The notes beneath the pieces were generated by a model, which ran no database searches, was not told the DNA's origin, and worked only from the letters and a program-made list of their open reading frames with translations. A DNA stretch of 64,000 bases from Tetmemena sp. SeJ-2015 (taxonomy: Eukaryota; Ciliophora; Spirotrichea; Sporadotrichida; Oxytrichidae), in assembly GCA_027382625.1 (NCBI GenBank), contig JAJKFJ010021184.1:1-64000 (forward strand), read 5' to 3'. Below, in pieces: positions 61,267 through 64,000 of this stretch. The number at the start of each line of letters is the position of its first letter. Position 1 is the stretch's first letter. Both the position numbers and the translations under genes were made by a program.

Positions 61267-64000
61267 ATGATGTCAAACTACTTGCCCCACCACTCAAGTG
61301 GCAGGTTAAGTAACCACCACCTGGATCAAAGCTTCCTCAGCCAGGGCAACAGGAAGATAGACGTTACTAAGATAAACCAGAGCAGTGGGATGATAGAGTC
61401 GCTGGACTAAGACAGCCACAGCAGGTCCATTGCGAGCAGTTTACAACACATCAAGTAGCAAGACACTCATTTATAAAATACTCAGTCCCAGCCTCCGCGA
61501 GTAATTGACCTCAAGCCCCACATCCAAAATCTCAACAACTAGCAGTAGTAGCAGCAATAGTTCAACTCAAACCTGATCAACTTGAAGCAACCGACCATAA
61601 TCTCAGCTTAGAACACCCTATAGTAGCCCAGGAACAACATCATCATAGATCTCACTAACCAACTCTACCAAGAGGAAGAAGAGCAGCAGAACAAGCACAA
61701 GAACAAAGAACAGACAAAGAATATTAACACCAATGCTTTACTCGATTTCAACTCAAAGACAATCTAATCCATATCGGAGAAGGTAACTGATGAAAAGCTA
61801 GTGACACAGAAGGAGATAGACGACTTCAAGAAGCAGATTTAGATTGACTTATAGTAGCTCACTCAAGCACTCGAGCAAAACACCAAAAAGCAGTATGAAG
61901 AGATGAGGGAAGAGAGTAGAAGGAATAGACAAGTCCAAATAGAACAGCAGCATCAGGAGCAGCGACAGCAAATTCAGTAACTGCAAGAACAACTGTTGAA
62001 TTACTAAAGAGATCTGAGTCAGCACAGGATTGATGGCTCTCATAATATCAGTCAGCAAGATATCAAGTCAATCCATTCGCAAGTTATTCTGCTCTAAGAT
62101 AAATAGATTATTTATCTAAGGAGATGAGCTACAGAGCAAAGAGGAAGGACAGCCACTCAATAAGTCCTATACTCTTATGGACAACTCTGACTCCAAGAAC
62201 TTCCTTCACGAATAATCTCTTCTTTTTTTATCTAGAGACTCCAATAAGAACACCTTGCAGAAGCAAAGATCTCTCCCTCAGGAGATAAACAACAGCTTCT
62301 CAGTGAACTAGTCCTTAATTCAAGCATATGCAAATAAGGCAGGCCCTCAATCTATGATTCAAGTCCCAGACAACATTCAAAACATCAACTAGTCAGTTCA
62401 GTCCATGCCAGCCACTAATTATCATCATTTATTCTTAGAAGTAGAGTTCACACAATCAACAACACTAAAGACAGCCAAGCGGCCAGCAGTAGGTGCACAA
62501 TCGAACTCTCTCCAAAGATTTGAATCAGTCTCACTTTGCACACAATCTCTCTCATATTTCAAATGCTCCAGATAGTGCTGTCAAGTAGAACAACAATCAA
62601 TTTTACTTGAATCTGCAGAACTTGAATCAGAATGTTTCCTACACTAACTTTTATTTATTTTTTAATGTTGAGAATCAATCCAAGTACAGTTAGCAAACGG
62701 GCAAATCAAACTCCTCCATGACAGTCTACTAGCAAGCGCTTCACTCCACTGGCTTCAGGAATCAGTACCAGTCTAAGCCCAACAACGCTCTCAACAATTC
62801 AATTTTTATGCGAGGAGCAACTCCAGAGACTAGAGAAGCGCAACTAGAGGCAACAACAGTAACTACTAAACTAAGAGTCCTCAGAGTTATTCTTCAATCA
62901 CCAGTGCTCCTTACAACCCCACCAATAAATTGTCCACCTCCAAGTCAAGAGCCAACCAGCAAGCTTTCAACACCTCCTCCCATAACATTTCAGTAAACCA
63001 CTCCAAGACACTCTCCATGCAGAAAAACAAGAACAAGTCCAGCCTCTCCCAAACATTTATTTTAACTGGCTAGACAAACTTAAACAGGACTATAGTAGAG
63101 GAGGACTTTCAAAGTTCCACTCAGAACAACATGGAACCTCAGTTATACTACGGCACTCTCCAGGAGAACGACGACTTGAAGCACTAGCTGCATCAACTTA
63201 GACTTAAGAACGCAGAACACAGGGGAGAGATCCAGAAGCTGAAGAGGGAGAACAACGAGCTGCTTAACCACAATAACCTGCTGGAGGAGAGGTGCAAGCA
63301 GACTGAGAAGCAGAGGAAGAAGGATGGGGAGTACATACTCAAGCAGGACTCTGAGATAGAGAAGCTAATAGAGGTCAGGAACTCTCAAAGTGGGTTGGTT
63401 AAAGTACAAGAGGACCAGATCACTAACCTGAAAGCCATGCTCAATCAGACTATTAACGTGAAGATCAAGTACGAGAACATTATCAAGCGACTTGTAGAGA
63501 ATGAGCGTACCAGAGAAGTTGTGCTTGCTACTATAGAGTAAGTACAGCAGAACAGCAACTCCATTGGCTAGGTTGCTTCATCTGCCAGCTACGCTGTTCC
63601 CTAACCCTAGGTACCTTAAGAGCTGCAGAATCCATTTAACAACTCAGGTTTATTCGGTAGCTCGATGCTCTCCAACAACCAAGTCAAGTCGTCGTTCATG
63701 AGTGGCCACAACAGCATGAACCAGACTTAGAACATCAGCCAGATACTCGCAAACGCAGCTGCCAAAGTGCTAGGAAAGAGCCAGAGACTGAACAACAACG
63801 GACTTGCAAACCTCAAGCCATCTGATGTGGGCGATGAGGAGGAGGAAGAGGAGGATGAAGTAGACCAGAAGCAAAATGAATAAGACCAAGATAGAAAAAA
63901 AAAAATTTATAATAAGTTTAACATTTAAATTAAACAAAAAGTTCTTGATAGAGGAGCATGAATACTTCTATGACGGGCAGAACCTGGATCCTTCCTCAGT
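61267..64000 (+). CDS. Q-rich coiled-coil protein, partial at window edge
   Basis: It starts at ATG ATG (61,267) with MMSNYLPHHSSGRLSNHH. An extended Q-rich region becomes heptad-like (VTQKEIDDFKKQIQ; MREESRRNRQVQIEQ), then a long S/N/Q-rich linker. A second strong coiled coil follows (LHQLRLKNAEHRGEIQKLKR; EEERCKQTEKQRKK-like; KIKYENIIKRLVENERTRE), then an acidic tail (DVGDEEEEEEDEVDQ). After an insert near 63,900-63,940 the protein continues KFLIEEHEYFYDGQN to the window end, so it is incomplete. Probably a structural or centrosome/basal-body-type protein; that is inference. Frame breaks near 62,425 and 62,815 need reads to resolve. Confidence 0.72.
62099..62120 (+). other. 22-bp IES, pointer TCTAAG
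   Basis: Perfect 6-bp repeats at 62,093-62,098 and 62,115-62,120. Excision joins SQVILL to QGDELQSKEEGQ in frame, whereas read-through shifts the frame. It is too short for a functional intron. Confidence 0.72.
63900..63940 (+). other. IES near window end, poly-A pointer
   Basis: 41 AT-rich bases flanked by A5 tracts. Removing them continues QDQDR into KKFLIEEHEYF in frame. Without removal a TGA appears within 60 bases. A homopolymer pointer cannot be placed exactly. Confidence 0.55.

Noticed and set aside
62207..62235. A 15-bp insert with ATCT repeats in the coiled-coil gene
   Set aside because: Both retention and removal keep the frame, and ATCT repeats are common in this composition, so there is no evidence for excision.
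460..63999. Scrambled (permuted or inverted) gene segments
   Set aside because: All recognised genes read collinearly. The only candidate gap (TPI core) has no missing piece elsewhere in the window that I could find.
1..64000. Telomeric C4A4/G4T4 arrays or TBE-type transposons with telomere-like ends
   Set aside because: No tandem C4A4 or G4T4 tract was found; the isolated ACCCCTTTTGGG-like string near 17,290 is a single occurrence in a degraded patch.
1..64000. tRNA or rRNA genes
   Set aside because: No cloverleaf-compatible box A/box B pair or rRNA core sequence was noticed by eye; a covariance-model scan would be needed to exclude them.

Overview
This window looks like germline (micronuclear) DNA of a spirotrich ciliate of the Oxytricha/Stylonychia type. 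Three observations support this. (1) Every recognisable protein reads through TAA and TAG as glutamine and ends at TGA. (2) Genes carry very short GT-AG introns, mostly 31-58 nt. (3) Many coding regions are also cut by inserts that cannot be introns. These inserts are bounded by short direct repeats (2-8 bp), and removing the insert plus one repeat copy restores the conserved protein in frame. That is the signature of internal eliminated sequences (IESs) and pointers. I see no telomeric C4A4 repeats, so no somatic chromosome end lies here. Single-base frame breaks and homopolymer-degraded patches suggest a lightly polished long-read assembly.

Left flank (0.4-12.6 kb): an AGC-type protein kinase and a zinc-finger/Kelch protein on the minus strand, a calcium-dependent protein kinase with an EF hand on the plus strand, a low-complexity acidic protein interrupted by a 598-bp IES, and a small protein with GTGRD repeats.

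Centre (13-54 kb): two tandem minus-strand copies, A (about 24 kb) and B (about 15.5 kb), of one giant gene. It encodes a membrane protein with a long furin-like cysteine-rich ectodomain, a beta-rich region, a GPS proteolysis motif, and several transmembrane segments. The copies match over long stretches, but A is swollen by inserts missing from B. These include a 529-bp foldback element, a 727-bp repeat-flanked insert with a possible RNase H-like segment, and several AT-rich blocks of about 1-1.7 kb. A dispersed repeat family sits in three inserts (11.1, 33.2 and 39.2 kb).

Right flank (54.8-64 kb): compact and gene-dense. It holds a zinc-ribbon protein, triosephosphate isomerase, an NR2C2AP homologue, a ciliate protein with NPLEPVY-like motifs, an enolase-4-like protein, an N/Q-rich protein, and a coiled-coil protein running off the end. 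Two divergent pairs share intergenic gaps of only 88 and 40 bp.

The named genes do not form an operon or one pathway. Several (enolase-4-like, GTGRD and NPLEPVY-motif proteins, CDPK) would suit a ciliated cell, but that is inference. The unifying theme is genome architecture: compact genes embedded in DNA that must be precisely excised.
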